Assembly: GCA_007922195.1 (NCBI GenBank)
Contig: ML681990.1
Span: 39,569,557 to 39,633,556, forward strand
Length of the DNA stretch: 64,000 bases
Source of the DNA: Podocnemis expansa
Taxonomy: Eukaryota; Chordata; Testudines; Podocnemididae
Direction of reading: 5' to 3'
In this document: positions 34,700-46,651 of the stretch, piece after piece
Layout: every line of letters starts with the position of its first letter
Numbering within the stretch: the stretch's first letter is position 1
Notes under the pieces: generated by a model
What the model saw: only the letters and a program-made list of their open reading frames with translations
Told to the model about the DNA's origin: nothing
Database searches by the model: none
Position numbers and translations under genes: made by a program

Positions 34700-36611
34700 A
34701 GTAATTAATGGACCTCTGATGCAACTGTGGATTGAATCCAAAGCTTTTTATGCCCCTGAAAGAGGAAGAAAACATAAAAGCAATCTACTGGACAGGTTGA
34801 TATGTACTAGTAGCTCTTCCAATTCTTGTGATAGCTTTGTTGTCTTCTTGCTGAAAAGCAAGAATGATCATGGACCAGTAATATGTACCATAATAAAGGC
34901 AGATGCCATCAGAACTATTCATCTGTGAGAATCCATGCATTTCCATGATGGCTGTACTTATTTGTAAAATGATTTATGTTAACTTTTGCCAAGAACTGTT
35001 TCAAATAAGTGAAAATTGGAAGAAGTAAACCTGTATAAGCTGAAGGTATACATTGGAAGTTGTTAAAATATTGCTAGTTAATGAATTTTATATTGTTTTT
35101 CCTTGGTGGTTTTTTGTTTTTTGTTTTGGTTTGGTTTTGTTTTTTTGGGGGGTGGGTGGGTTGAAACTTCAACGTGTACTGTTTTGATAATGTGCTTGGA
35201 AATGGTGCAAAAATGTACACACTTTCCCTTGTTGTAACTGACAGCTGTGGGAAAAGGGGCTTTTACTTTAATATACAGTTTTACCGTTACTGTGTTAAAT
35301 GCCCATTGACTAGTAAGTTTTCATTTGCTCACTGCCTAAGATTCATTTTTCTTATTTAAAGTCATATTCTTACTACTATCCCTAAAATGAATATTTCTTT
35401 TAGTAGTAGTTGAACAATGCATGCTACTGATCTGTTTATAGAAGGAAGATCCACCATATTGTAGGTAATAGTTTAGCTTACTGGGTTTCTTCTCCCTCTC
35501 CTGCCCCCCAAAGTGAGCACATCTCTATAGTGGTATCAGATATTGCAGTGTGTCTGTTCAGTTGCAAATGATACAGGCGCCATCATGAAAAATCAATATT
35601 TCTGTATTTAAAATAGGATATGGGAGCACAAGCTGAAGCTTTAGTGCCTTCTTAAAATGTGGTATACTATTTTCCAGAACTTCATATGTGCTATTAATTT
35701 TCAATTATATCTTGCATAATCTCAGTGGCTGTTCTGTCAGAACCACACCAGTAGACAACAATGTGAGTCGCTGGTCAGCTGTGTTTGGTTCCCTTGGTAC
35801 AGGATTGAAGCTCCATTTTTAAGAAGAGATTTATAAATGAATGCAAAGTGCAGTTTGGGGAACATCATACTGTGTAATACAGTACTGAATACAGGACAAT
35901 GTCTAATTTCACCTAATTAATGGGAGCCCTTTAAACTTCTGTACATCAGATGGCCTTAATCGTTACCTCTCAATCATCTTCTTTGGTTGGTTGTGTGACA
36001 TGAAAGGAATTGGAAGCAAAGTGCTTGAAAAGAATAGTGGTTGAATGTACATTAGAGATTCTGTGTCGTTCTTGGATCCATTCTTTATGGAGAAAGCCTG
36101 TAACTTGAGAGAGTGACTCACTGCAAATATTTTGTCAAGTAAAAGTGCAACTTGTTCGCTCTGAAGTAATCTCATCATTGTAAGATTTCTTAAAAGTCAT
36201 ACCTTTAAAACTTGTTTAATACTAAAATCAGGTAGACTTATTTTTAATACAACTTAGTACAATCAAATGACTTAATTGCCTTATCTCATGGGAAGAGTTA
36301 GTTCTATCAGTTTAAAAAGCTAAGTAGCATATTAGTTAGTTGCTTTCTATTTGATTTTCCTTTATGCAAAATATTTACAGAAGCCTATGTGTTTATGGGA
36401 AGTGAAGAGTTGCCCACTTTCTAAGGTAATGAAACCCAGTTTGATTGTGCAGCTGCTTAATCTCTTTATTTTTGTTAGGGTTTGAAGTTTCCTGCCACTG
36501 TGTACCATTAAAACTATAGAAAATGCTTTACCATGTAAAGTACTATAGAGGGTCATTTTTGTGATATTTAAGCCACATGCAGTTGGCTGGTGAACAGCTG
36601 ATTCCAATAAA
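34700..36611 (+). other. SREK1: SREK1 3' untranslated region (end uncertain)
   Basis: AT-rich sequence without genes follows the stop. AATAAA signals lie at 34892-34897, 36606-36611 and 36749-36754, with more near 41.08 kb. The 36606 signal is the best-placed site for a UTR of about 1.9 kb, but I cannot tell which is used. A T/G-rich run lies at 35100-35160. Confidence 0.6.
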
Positions 36612-38734
36612 AGAACGACAAACCTGTATGCTTATAGAAAGACTGTGAAGGATTGTGTCTTGCAACAACAGCTGTCTTATTTATGTGTAAGTAGAATAGA
36701 GCAAAGATTGTTTGTTTGTATACTTGTTATCTTTGGTACCATTTCACTAATAAAGTTAAGTATTTTAGAGGGAAGTTTTTGCTCATATATACATTAGAAA
36801 GGAACAGTCTTAGTTGATTGGTCCTCTTTTTCTTAGGGCGTTGCTTTGATTTTGGAAGGTGCATGCCAGTAATCTGTACAGCTTTAAGAAAATTAGCTTT
36901 CATAAGCTCTCTTTCCTTGTGAAAAGTAATGTGGTTTTCCACACATTGCTTCATGTTTCAGATGTCAAATTTATTTTGTTTGCCATTGGTTGTTTTTTCT
37001 TTTTGCATTCTGAAATTGTATAGCTCTTTAATAACAGAGAAATTCATAAAAAATTAGCTGTGGTTGCCTAAGAACAGTGCTTTGAAAAGTCAAAAATGTG
37101 CAGTAGTGGAGTTGCATGTTCATCCATAATTCAGCATATTCTCTTATATGCAGGATATTTCCTAGAAACATGATAGTGCCCTCTTCTCTCTCTGAAAGAC
37201 AGAACGGTTTTCTTACAAACCCAATTTTTTCTTTTTGCTTTGTAAATATTTTTCATTTCTATATTGTTTTTCTTTAAAGGATTTTTATATTTTATTACTC
37301 CATTTCCCCTTCTCCCCAAAAGCTCTCCACAAGGGAAGTAGATTCATCCAAGAACAGTGCCTCTGCTGTGGGTAGGTTGTATTTATAAAGCCTCTCCTTA
37401 GTAATGTGGCTCATGCCCCACTCCCCAAAGATCATGTGCATCAACTATTCAACACGCTCAGCCTTCACTAAATGACCAGTATCTCCTTCATAGCAAGGTA
37501 GCATGCAGAGTTGCCATGTCACATTTCCATTTTATCATCAGTCTGTGTAAACTAGCTGAAACTGTGGAATAAATGTTTTCAATAACAGCATATTTAATAA
37601 GGAATAGATTGTTTTAAATATAGTTTCATCTGAATCAACATTTACTGTAGCTGCAAGTGTCAATGAATCAATTTTTAAAGGCCTTTTTCTGCTCTGAATA
37701 GAGACTGTAAAAATGGCACCTTTTTACCTAGCAAATCTGAATGTATATTCAGAGTTATCGGCTAACAGTAGTGACAAAAATTGTTTTTACAGTTTATTCT
37801 TGTAGGGGTGACACAGCTAAGAAAAAGTGAGCTGAACTCCATTTCAGATTGTTTTCAAAGTTCTAATTACAGAGCTCGGCATTTACTTCTGTGTAAATCA
37901 GTTAATGTAAATAGGATTACACAGATATTATGAAGGCCCTAATTTTGCCTGCAAAACCATCATTGATGAGGAGAGCATTGAGGAAGGGGAAAGAAAATCC
38001 TAGATCTCACAATTCCATGTTTATAGTTATTTTTCAAGGTAGAACTCATAAATACAAAATTTCGTCCCTTGGGCTAAAATTCATGTGTTGTTGACCTTTT
38101 GTGGGACTAAAAGGTTTGAAATTCAGTACTGTTTTTTTAAGAAAACAATAAACAAAGGTCAAGTGGATGGTTTTTAAAAATTGCACTTACATGTTCTTTC
38201 CAAAATGCCTTCATTTTTTCCATTCATTTAATTAATAATTATGAGCAGGTAGCTTCTCCACGTGTGAGAATGTCTTCTAATTAGATATTACAACTGAAAT
38301 ACTTGCTTTTTTGTCTTGTTTAGTTTGTAACAAAATAGGATTGTAGTTAATTCATTTTTATTTTGCTAGTCTTTCATTACAAAAGATGAGGAAATTATAA
38401 TTGTCTTTTTTGTAGATGTTAAGTTGAAAAATAGATTTTAACAGTAGAAACTAGGAATTGTTTATAAATACCTTAACCGCTAAGTCTGTGGATGTGATGA
38501 CCCTGATCCTCTAGCTTTATGTCATTGCATTTTCAGTCAGGTTAAAATGGGAGTGATACAAAAGTAACTGATAAATTGGACCCAGTGGGTCTGATCCTGC
38601 AATCTTGACTCTAGTAAAACACCCATTAAAATCAGTGACTGCTGCTTTGAGAAAGATATGGTTTTCCTCCGCAAAATATGGAGAATGAGTAGTTGAAATT
38701 CATATACATTAAGTGCTTCCCTATACTTAATTCA

Positions 38735-38987
38735 AAGCTGTGCTGCTGTTCCACATCAATGTAGTGACTACTTACCCCAATGAGAGTGATTCTCTGCTCG
38801 GCATAGGTAATCCACCTACCTAAGAGACGTTGGCTAGATCAACGCAAGAATTCTGTCAACCAGCACGGTGAGGTGGGGGACTTAGGTCAGCTTAACCACG
38901 TTGTTCAGCTGTGTGTGTTTTTTTTCACATCCTTGAGCAATTTAATTATGCTGACCTAATACCTACTGTAGACCAGGCTGAGTCGGC
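38735..38987. mobile_element. MITE remnant related to the one at 1-205
   Basis: AGCTGTGCTGCTGTTCCACA, GGTAATCCACCTACCTAAG and GACTTAGGTCAGCTTAACCA are followed by CTACTGTAGACCAGGC at the right end. The parts match the 1-205 copy in order and content. Confidence 0.55.
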
Positions 38988-40324
38988 CTCTATCTAACGT
39001 TTATTGTATACTGAAAAGGAAAAGTAAAGCGTTATTTAAATGTTGTTTTGTGTAAGATAGGCATCCCCTTGGTCACAAGTGTTTCATTCCCAGCTCACCA
39101 AGAACTCTTTTGCATGTAATATTTATATCCTATTTCAAATCCAACCAAAAGGACGCTTGTTGGGTTTTCTGCATAGATCCTGCTGCCTTAGGCATCTGAC
39201 ATAGTTTAAGTGGCTGCCATCTCCATAGTATCCTAATACAAAAAAAAGTGTATGATTTTTCCTTCACTCCATTCCATAGTCAATCATTCGAAAAGCTGGT
39301 CTTGTGATGTGTCGTAGGCTACCTTTCCCCAGTGTATCTGCTACATTCAGTATAATTGTGTTTCCCACACACTGTTTAGAAAAGCTCAATTCTGCAATCT
39401 AAGAAAGTAAAAAAGAGCTTTGTCCTGGTAAAGTTTGAATATTTTGTGACTATTGGACTTACTGCAAGATGAAACTGCCTAGTAAAAATGGACTTCAGCT
39501 GCTTGCTTGTTTTCTGCTTTAGAAAGATTTATCCTACAATTATTTCTGATAACACTTGGCCTGTTTTCATTGCATATTGTTTTAAAGAGTCAGTGTAGTG
39601 CTATCTTTTTGCAGATGTGGACACTAGAGTCTTTTGGTTATAAAATAAGTAGCACCACCGGGGCAGTAGTGGTAGTGTCTTCCTCAGACAGCGTCGTTGA
39701 TGTGCCTCATGCTTGACATGAAAGGACTGCCTTTAGCAAGAGTAAGAACATAGCTTAGTGTGACCCTCCATTCAGCCGTTGGAGTCACTCCTGAGATTGT
39801 CAACTCAAGGGTGCCCATTGAGGGTGGTTTTCAGGATATAGAAAACTCTCTCAGACAAATAATTCATAGCTTGCAGGTCACTGGGCTTTCAGTCAGTGAC
39901 TAATGAATTTGGCTTTGAACTGCTGAGTTGAGGTAAGGTGACATCAATGCTGTGACCCAGTCAACTTTCATTTAATCAGAGCTGTGTTGATTTGAAACAT
40001 GGTTTTATCACTTTCCTTGGCTTTTGATTTGTCAGTATTTCTTTTTTTTTTTTTTTTTTTTTGAGTTTTGCCCTATTTCCTTTGCCAACCGAATGTCAAA
40101 CATTTTTAAAAGTACTTCTATACTTGACTTTTTTTTTGCTGGTAAAGCTTTTTTCCCACCTGGGAATGAAACAACAAATTAAGTCTGCTTTTGATTTTGA
40201 TAACATTAATTGCTTGATAATTGTTTAATTTTTGCTAGAAATATATTTCAATCCTATTTGAAATCCACAAGCAAACTATCTGTCTAATTTCTTATGTTAG
40301 TTGCTTGTTTCGGTATCAGAGTGA

Positions 40325-40470
40325 TAGAAAATGTGGAGTTGGAAGGAACATGGGACTGGACTTAGAAGTCATGCTGAGGCAGAACTAAATACCCAAGAAC
40401 TTACATGTTGGAGAGACCTAGATTTGTGATGTATCTGTGATGAGCAATTCATAAATTGCTGACAGTTTGC
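40325..40470 (-). mobile_element. CR1 3' tip fragment
   Basis: GTTGGAAGGAACATGGGAC followed by GAAGTCATGCTGAGGCAG and AACTAAATACCC is the diverged antisense of the CR1 3' end. Confidence 0.5.
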
Positions 40471-40597
40471 CATTTCACAGATTGATAACTCCCACTATTA
40501 TTTAAACAAACAATTTGGTGGTAGAGTACTGGAGATAGGTGGGTATGCACAGTTCATTTCATTAATTATAAGTAGATTGTTTCCCTCTTTTCTAAAT

Positions 40598-40788
40598 CAG
40601 TGGTTTTCAAGCTTTTTTATTTGGGACCCAGTTGGCAAAAAAAAATCATTTATGCCCGCTGTCCAACAATTACATCTTTGAGCAATGCGTTCCAGTCTTT
40701 TGGCAGTGGCAACAGGGGTCACTGGGATCCAGTTCCTGAGGCTCTGCAACCCAGTACTTGGTCCCGACCTCTAGTTTGAAAACCACTG
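40598..40788. mobile_element. hAT-like MITE, second copy of the 9557 family
   Basis: The ends CAGTGGTTTTCAAGC and TAGTTTGAAAACCACTG are inverted. The interior shares GGGACCCAGTTG, ATCATTTATGCCC and AACCCAGTACT with 9557-9743. Confidence 0.8.
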
Positions 40789-41771
40789 CTCCAGATCTCT
40801 TAAGATGCAGAGCCCATCTTTTTCTTTTTGCACAAACATCTAGCACCATAGGCTCCATGATCTGATTGGGGACTTGGCACTACTGCTATACAAATTAATT
40901 CCCCTTCTTATAACTCTAGATGTATCTGTTCAGAAAGAAATAGGCTTTTTTCAATTTATTAAACATTTATCCAAAATTATTGTTGTGGATTATGTATTAA
41001 TGTGTTAGCAAGGTAGTGCTAAATAGTACAAGTAAAGAGATGTCAAGTGCTGCTACTGTTATGTTGCTATTTTTGTAAATAAAATAAGTCCTAAGGTTTT
41101 TGGTTTATACGTGTCTTGGAAACACTATCACCTATCTTCAACTGGTTTTAATGAAAAGATTATCTGCTTGCTGGCTAGCCAACATGGCAGATTGCTCAGT
41201 TTCTGAAACACTTTCTGTTCCTTCAGGCTGCATCTACACCAAAGAATTGAATGGTTGGTAACTGAACTTGGACTAGAACCAGAGAGCGTATTACAAGAGT
41301 TGGGGTGTGGGCAGGAGCTCCAAGAGTGGTTAGCACACCAATAATCTCTAGTGTAGGCCTCAGAGTGCTGAAAGATCCCAAGATGCTGGTTGGGAGGTTA
41401 TTTGTTTCCTATCTGTAACAGTTGCATCACAGCTGTTCTTCCTTTAAAACAAAAGGGGTGAAAATGTGAGTCCATTGAAGTCAGTGGCAAAACTCCTATT
41501 TACATTAAACAGGATCTGAAATTTGCCCAAGATCTTTAGTGCTAACAAATAACATCAATTCATTGTGGGTGTGAATTTTCTTTTTTTCCTCTCTATCTAA
41601 TTTTGGTTTGGTTGGTTGGTTTTGGTTTTTTTTTTTTTTTTCAGAAGTATCATTGAGAGTCTAGGGGTATTAGGGACATCGCTTGTGTAGCCACTTTGTA
41701 AATTCTAGTAGGTGCTTATCTGCATCTTTCTATGCCCATCTTTGAAAATCTGTCTCTGAGCAACTTAGAAG

Positions 41772-41974
41772 CACAACAGACAAGGAGTTCTGTAGCCCAT
41801 TTAAAGACTAACGCATTTATCATATGAGCTTTCGTGGGAGAAGATCCCACTTCATTGAATAGGATTTTCTCCCACAAAAGCTAATGCAATGAATAAATTT
41901 GTTGGTCTTAAAAAGTGCCACAGGACTCCTTGTTTGTTTTGCTGAACTAAACTAACATAGCTGCCCTTTTGGAA
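41772..41974. mobile_element. fold-back element, full copy
   Basis: CAAGGAGTTCTGTAGCCCAT and AAAGACTAACGCATTTATC return inverted as GAATAAATTTGTTGGTC and AGTGCCACAGGACTCCTTG, then GCTGAACTAAACTAACATAG. Confidence 0.75.
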
Positions 41975-44900
41975 CTTAGAAACACAAGTTCAACTTGTTC
42001 TCCTCTGTCACTTAACTACTTTTGAAAATCATTCTCTGTGCCAGTAAAAAATCTTGCCTTTTGAAAGCTGTGGAACATTTCCTGGCTGGTTTGACTCCCA
42101 ACGGTTTCTGCTCTAGTTGACCACAGCCTTCTAATCTGTTACCTTGGTGCTTGTGCATCCCTGTGAAAAGACAGCATTCCTCTTCTCTGAAAGGTGAAAG
42201 AGGAGAAAAGGCGGTTCATGTGAGAAGTAAACTGATGTCTCCAGGTGGAGCCCATATCATGTCCTGCTTGTTTAAACAAACTGCCTTCTTTCTTCATTAA
42301 ATAAGATTAATTTAAGCAAAGTTGGGTTTTTTTTGGTTTTTTGTTAAATTTGAGGACAAATAGGGGAATGACTAAGTGGGTGGGGTGTGTCTTCAAAATC
42401 AGATATTCTTGTATTTAGTTTTTTCGTTTAAGAATGTAGCCAAGCAGAAATGATGGCAGAAGTGTATCATTTTCTGAGCAAGACTGCAAGAAAAGCTTGC
42501 AGGTTTAAAGTGAATTGGATCAATATTTGAAAGAGTTGCTCCGGACTACTTGATACTTAACCCTTAGCTGCTTTTTATTTGCTGAGCCATAGCTGGAAAT
42601 TCAAAACAAATCTAGCTTGCCATGTGGAACGTGTCCCCTGAACTGTTTAATCTTATACATTCATTAGACTTCAGTTTTACTGTGCTAGATATCTAGACTA
42701 GCATTTTTTCATTTTGTCCAGATATTTTTAAAAGGAACATTCCTTATTTTGCCATGATGTCTATAAAAGTGTTCTGCTCTTATAAAATTCAGGAAACTTG
42801 TCTTTCTGCCGTGTTAGCATTTTTTCCTGTTTTTGTTTAGCTATGGAGCATCATATTCCCACTCCTAAAGCCATTTGGCAACAAAGCACCTCCATAAACC
42901 CTGTTATTAAAATGCATCCATCTTGAACTACAAGGTCTGAGATTAAGATAACTGCTTTGTATATCACTAGAACGCAGCACAGGGAATAACATTCAGAAGA
43001 GAGGTGTTATGATGTGCTTTGTGTGAGCAGGAACAGATGTGAAGCTCAGACCCACTTTTTTGTTGGTGGTGTTCATTCCAGATCCCATGGACTGTTTGTC
43101 TTGGGAAGGTTATGTCTCTTAAATGGTTTGTTAGAGTGACAAGAAAGAGAGATTATCTTTTCTTTTTGTTTAACCTCACTAAAAGCCTGAGGGCTTGATG
43201 TGTATTTAGATTACTACTGCTGTTAGCCAAATTTCACTTCACTTTAGAGTGGATGCCATTACGATCAGAGAGTGACCCCACTCCTGAAGGTATGTGGGGG
43301 GGAATTTGACTGCTTAACACAGTAATTTATATGCTCAGTCTTGAAAACGGGCAGAAAGATGGTGGTATACTTAAGGCCCAAGCTTGGGTTTCAGGAAACT
43401 GGGTATGTATTTACTATATTTCTCACAGACTTGTTTGAGTTTGGGTAGGTCATTTAAATGCTCAGCGCCTCATTTTTCTCATCTGTATTACAGGGATGCA
43501 ACACTTAACATCTTTCAGACGATGTCACAATGCTTAGTATATTAATCTTTGAAATCTGCTTTCACATGTTTAGCTGAAAGGTGCTATGGCAGGGCTGTGA
43601 ACTACATGGAAAATATTAAACATTCATTATGCTTAGAATAGAAGATTGCAGGGGTTAAATTCATAGTATTTGGGGACTGTTGGGACTCTTCTTTGGGTTA
43701 TATTGAGGCACTGGGGACACTGTATTGTTTGGTGGCATGTATGTGTGTAGGAGTCCCCCATGCTGTTCCTGATTCTAGTTGTGTTTGCTGTTGTCATACT
43801 AAAAGTGAGTGAGTGAAATATTTATTTCTGGGTTTAATTCCTGCCTCTGCAAAGGTATGGTGGGGAACCAGGAGTCCGTGCATAATGGAAGGGAAGTAGG
43901 GTTGTCCCGTGCACGCGACTTGGAATCTATTTAATGAACCTAAAGTTTCCCCCTTTCCATCTCCCCACTCACAGTCTGTTATCTAAACTTGCACTTTGGT
44001 AGTAGAGGAGGGGATGAGTGTGATAGATGTGGGTCCCCAGGTATAAGGCTGGTCCCCCTCGATATGAATAATATGACTTGCTGTAGTGGAAGGCTCCCAG
44101 TCCCAATGCCTGCTTTATAAATACTGCTCCTTTAAGTACAGATGACATGGTAGGGCTGAGGGAAAGGCAGTCTTTGTTTATCTCAAAAGCTAGACCATTC
44201 TGGGATTTATAGACTAAATAAAATCTTGAATTTCACACAGATGTGAACTGGTAGCTAGCACAAAGTATGTAATTTTGGTGTTTAAGATCTTGCCAGTTTA
44301 GTATATACTAAAGCTAGGCAACCATAGATAGAGTGCTGTTGTGGTGTGGCCTTAAAGTAAAATGAAAGCATGGATAAATGTAGCTGGATCTGCATATGAA
44401 GGGCAGGTCTAATGTGTAAGATTAAAAATAATAAAAAAATATGTTTCTGGTCACTTCTGTCTGGATCTGCAGAAACAAAGATGCATTCATCAAGGACCTG
44501 AGACTGTGAATCACTTGGACAATCTGCATATAAATACCCTCATTTGAAGGTGTGTGTGGTCACTGACCAAATTTTTGCTTCTAGGTCGCCTCCACTAGTT
44601 TGATTCTATCTAGGACCCTACCCCTGACGAGATGCTTGTTAAAGCAAGAAAAAACAGTGCTTCAAGGCTGATGCAGAGAGACAGCTGAGTAATCCTCTTA
44701 GTGGTAGTATATTAATCTATATGAAGCTTTCCCAATTTACTTTTTGGCTTCATATACACTTTGCTTTTTTTTCCTTCCAAGAGTGGTAGTTCTGGGCCTA
44801 GAGAGTCAAAGGTGTTTATTGTACAGTGACAGGGTCACGTAAACAGTTAAATGTGGCGTTTTGAGTACAAAGACTTCACCCAGCTTAGACCTAACACACC

Positions 44901-45403
44901 ACTATCTTTTAATCTTTGTGACAAAGTTCCTCTTCTACCTGGTGTGTCCCACACTTCCCTTTCCCTGATTATGTCCAATATTAGAGGATGTCATCTTCTG
45001 TAAGGGTTGGTTTTCTGTCATGACTTCATGACCATCCCCTTAATGATAGTAGACAAATCTTGAATGCAGAGTGGTGATTTCTCAAATAAGGGCCGTACCT
45101 TAATCTTTAACCACTACAAAAGCATATCCTTCAACTCTACAAAGAAGATTTGTTAGTTAAATGAAAGTCAGACATTATGGCTCTGCTGAAATATGAGCCA
45201 GGATATCCTTTCCTTGAGCCAAATTTGGCTCAGCCAGTTCATCCTGATTATCAACATTGTGTGTTGATAAAGAGTGAGTTGCTAGTATTGACCCTTTTAG
45301 GAGAAAATCTGCCTGGACCTTTGTCTTCAGGTTCATTTTTAAAACAAGTTTTGTTTTTCACTCAGTACCACATCATTTTATAAATGAATGATTTATCCAC
45401 ATA

Positions 45404-45583
45404 GTAAAAACAGTGAGTCCTGTGGCACCTTGAAGACTAACAAATTTCTTTTGGTATAAGCTTTTGTGGGCTCCAACCCACTTCATCAGCTTACCCCTGA
45501 AGAAATTTGTTAGTCTTCAAGGTCTGCAGGACTCTTGTCATTTTTGCTGTACACAGATTAACATGGCTACCCCTTTGGAAATT
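45404..45583. mobile_element. fold-back element, full copy
   Basis: CAGTGAGTCCTGTGGCACC and GAAGACTAACAAATTTC return inverted as GAAATTTGTTAGTCTTCAAG. The right end is ACATGGCTACCCCTTTGG. Confidence 0.75.
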
Positions 45584-46026
45584 AATCGCATAGTGCTGCC
45601 TGCTGCCTCCATCACCCCACTACACAGTCTACAGTTAAGTTTCAAAGCTGAAGTATTAATGCTTTTACATTGTCCTTGGATAGTTAAGCATGGAAAGAGA
45701 TGGCCTTAATTTCAATATAAATTAGAAGCTCCGGCGGTAATAAAGGTAATGATTATACTTTTTTCACTTACATGGCACTTTTCATCCCAAGATTGCAAAG
45801 TGCATTATGTCCATTTTAATTCTAGGTTTTTCAGTTACATTTACTATGTTACTAGTGACTAATCAGATTCAAAGTAAGTAGTAAAATAATTAGTAATTAT
45901 TTGGCAAAACTTTTGTGGGCCCAAATTAATCCTTTGACCATGTCATGATTGCAGTAGCTTGTGGAGTATGATATGCAGTAGGAGCAAGGGACTGAAAAGG
46001 CTAATGTAGCTATATACCCAACCTAC

Positions 46027-46032
46027 TTTATT
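46027..46032 (-). terminator. poly(A) signal AATAAA of the cytokine receptor gene
   Basis: TTTATT on the plus strand reads AATAAA on the minus strand, 128 nt past the receptor stop codon. This gives a short 3' UTR and supports the call of a terminal exon. Confidence 0.6.
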
Positions 46033-46159
46033 TGTGGAACTCAGTAAAGCAAAGCATGAACATTCACAGAATCCCTGTCGCGCAATAACGTAACCCATCC
46101 AATCAAGAATCAGAGATTTTGTGCCTTGTTCCTATGTCTTGGAGAGACATTGAGAGGCC

Positions 46160-46651
46160 TCAACTCAAGCTGATTTCTTCTGTCAGTGTTGGGCCAGTTG
46201 GCATAAACACCACCTGGCTCTGTTTCACATAGTCTTGAGAAGTAAGCAGTGTATGTTGCTCCAGTTTTTCTGACCTGTTGCCCAGTTTCTCCTCCGTGTG
46301 AGGATGGACAGCTGTTGGAATGAAATTCACTGTGAGACTCAGCATGGCTTTCTGACTGAATTCCATGCTGGTGTAATCGCACAGGAGAGGTGGCCTCACA
46401 CAAGAGCTGATTCTTTCTTTTTCAGTTGGAGTTGCTTTTATGGAGATTTTCAAAAGACTTGGAGAGGTATCTGGGCTACCACTCGCTCCTTCACGCTGGC
46501 GTGTTTTGCTCTTCCTGTTATGTTGTGTATCCTCAGTCAAGGGCTGCAGCTTCAAAGAAGCCTCCGAATCCTGTTCTATCACATGAAGGCTGGTAGTATC
46601 ATTGTCTGTTTGTGCTTGAAGCAGTGGCCTTGAAGCAGATCTCTGGCTAGC
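46160..46651 (-). CDS. cytokine receptor last exon: cytoplasmic tail and stop
   Basis: The acceptor is CTTGTTTGTAG (46652-46662). There are 163 codons and a TGA stop at 46160-46162. The tail is rich in Ser, Thr, Glu and Lys, with tyrosines at codons 93 and 141 of this exon. The second lies in YVKQ (46220-46231), a STAT3-type YxxQ site. The frame stays open from the splice acceptor to the stop with no lesion. Confidence 0.8.
   Translation of the reverse strand, partial: ASQRSASRPLLQAQTDNDTTSLHVIEQDSEASLKLQPLTEDTQHNRKSKTRQREGASGSPDTSPSLLKISIKATPTEKERISSCVRPPLLCDYTSMEFSQKAMLSLTVNFIPTAVHPHTEEKLGNRSEKLEQHTLLTSQDYVKQSQVVFMPTGPTLTEEISLS

Larger units (their letters stand above)
36760..46026. other. 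intergenic region between convergent SREK1 and the receptor gene
   Basis: About 9 kb of AT-rich sequence without a gene that I can support. It contains the MITE at 38735, a CR1 tip at 40325, a hAT-like MITE at 40598 and fold-back copies at 41772 and 45404. Part may be SREK1 3' UTR if a distal poly(A) site is used. Confidence 0.65.

Noticed and set aside
46298..46633. 111-residue plus-strand frame
   Set aside because: It is antisense to the receptor tail exon, which has splice, phase and poly(A) support on the minus strand.
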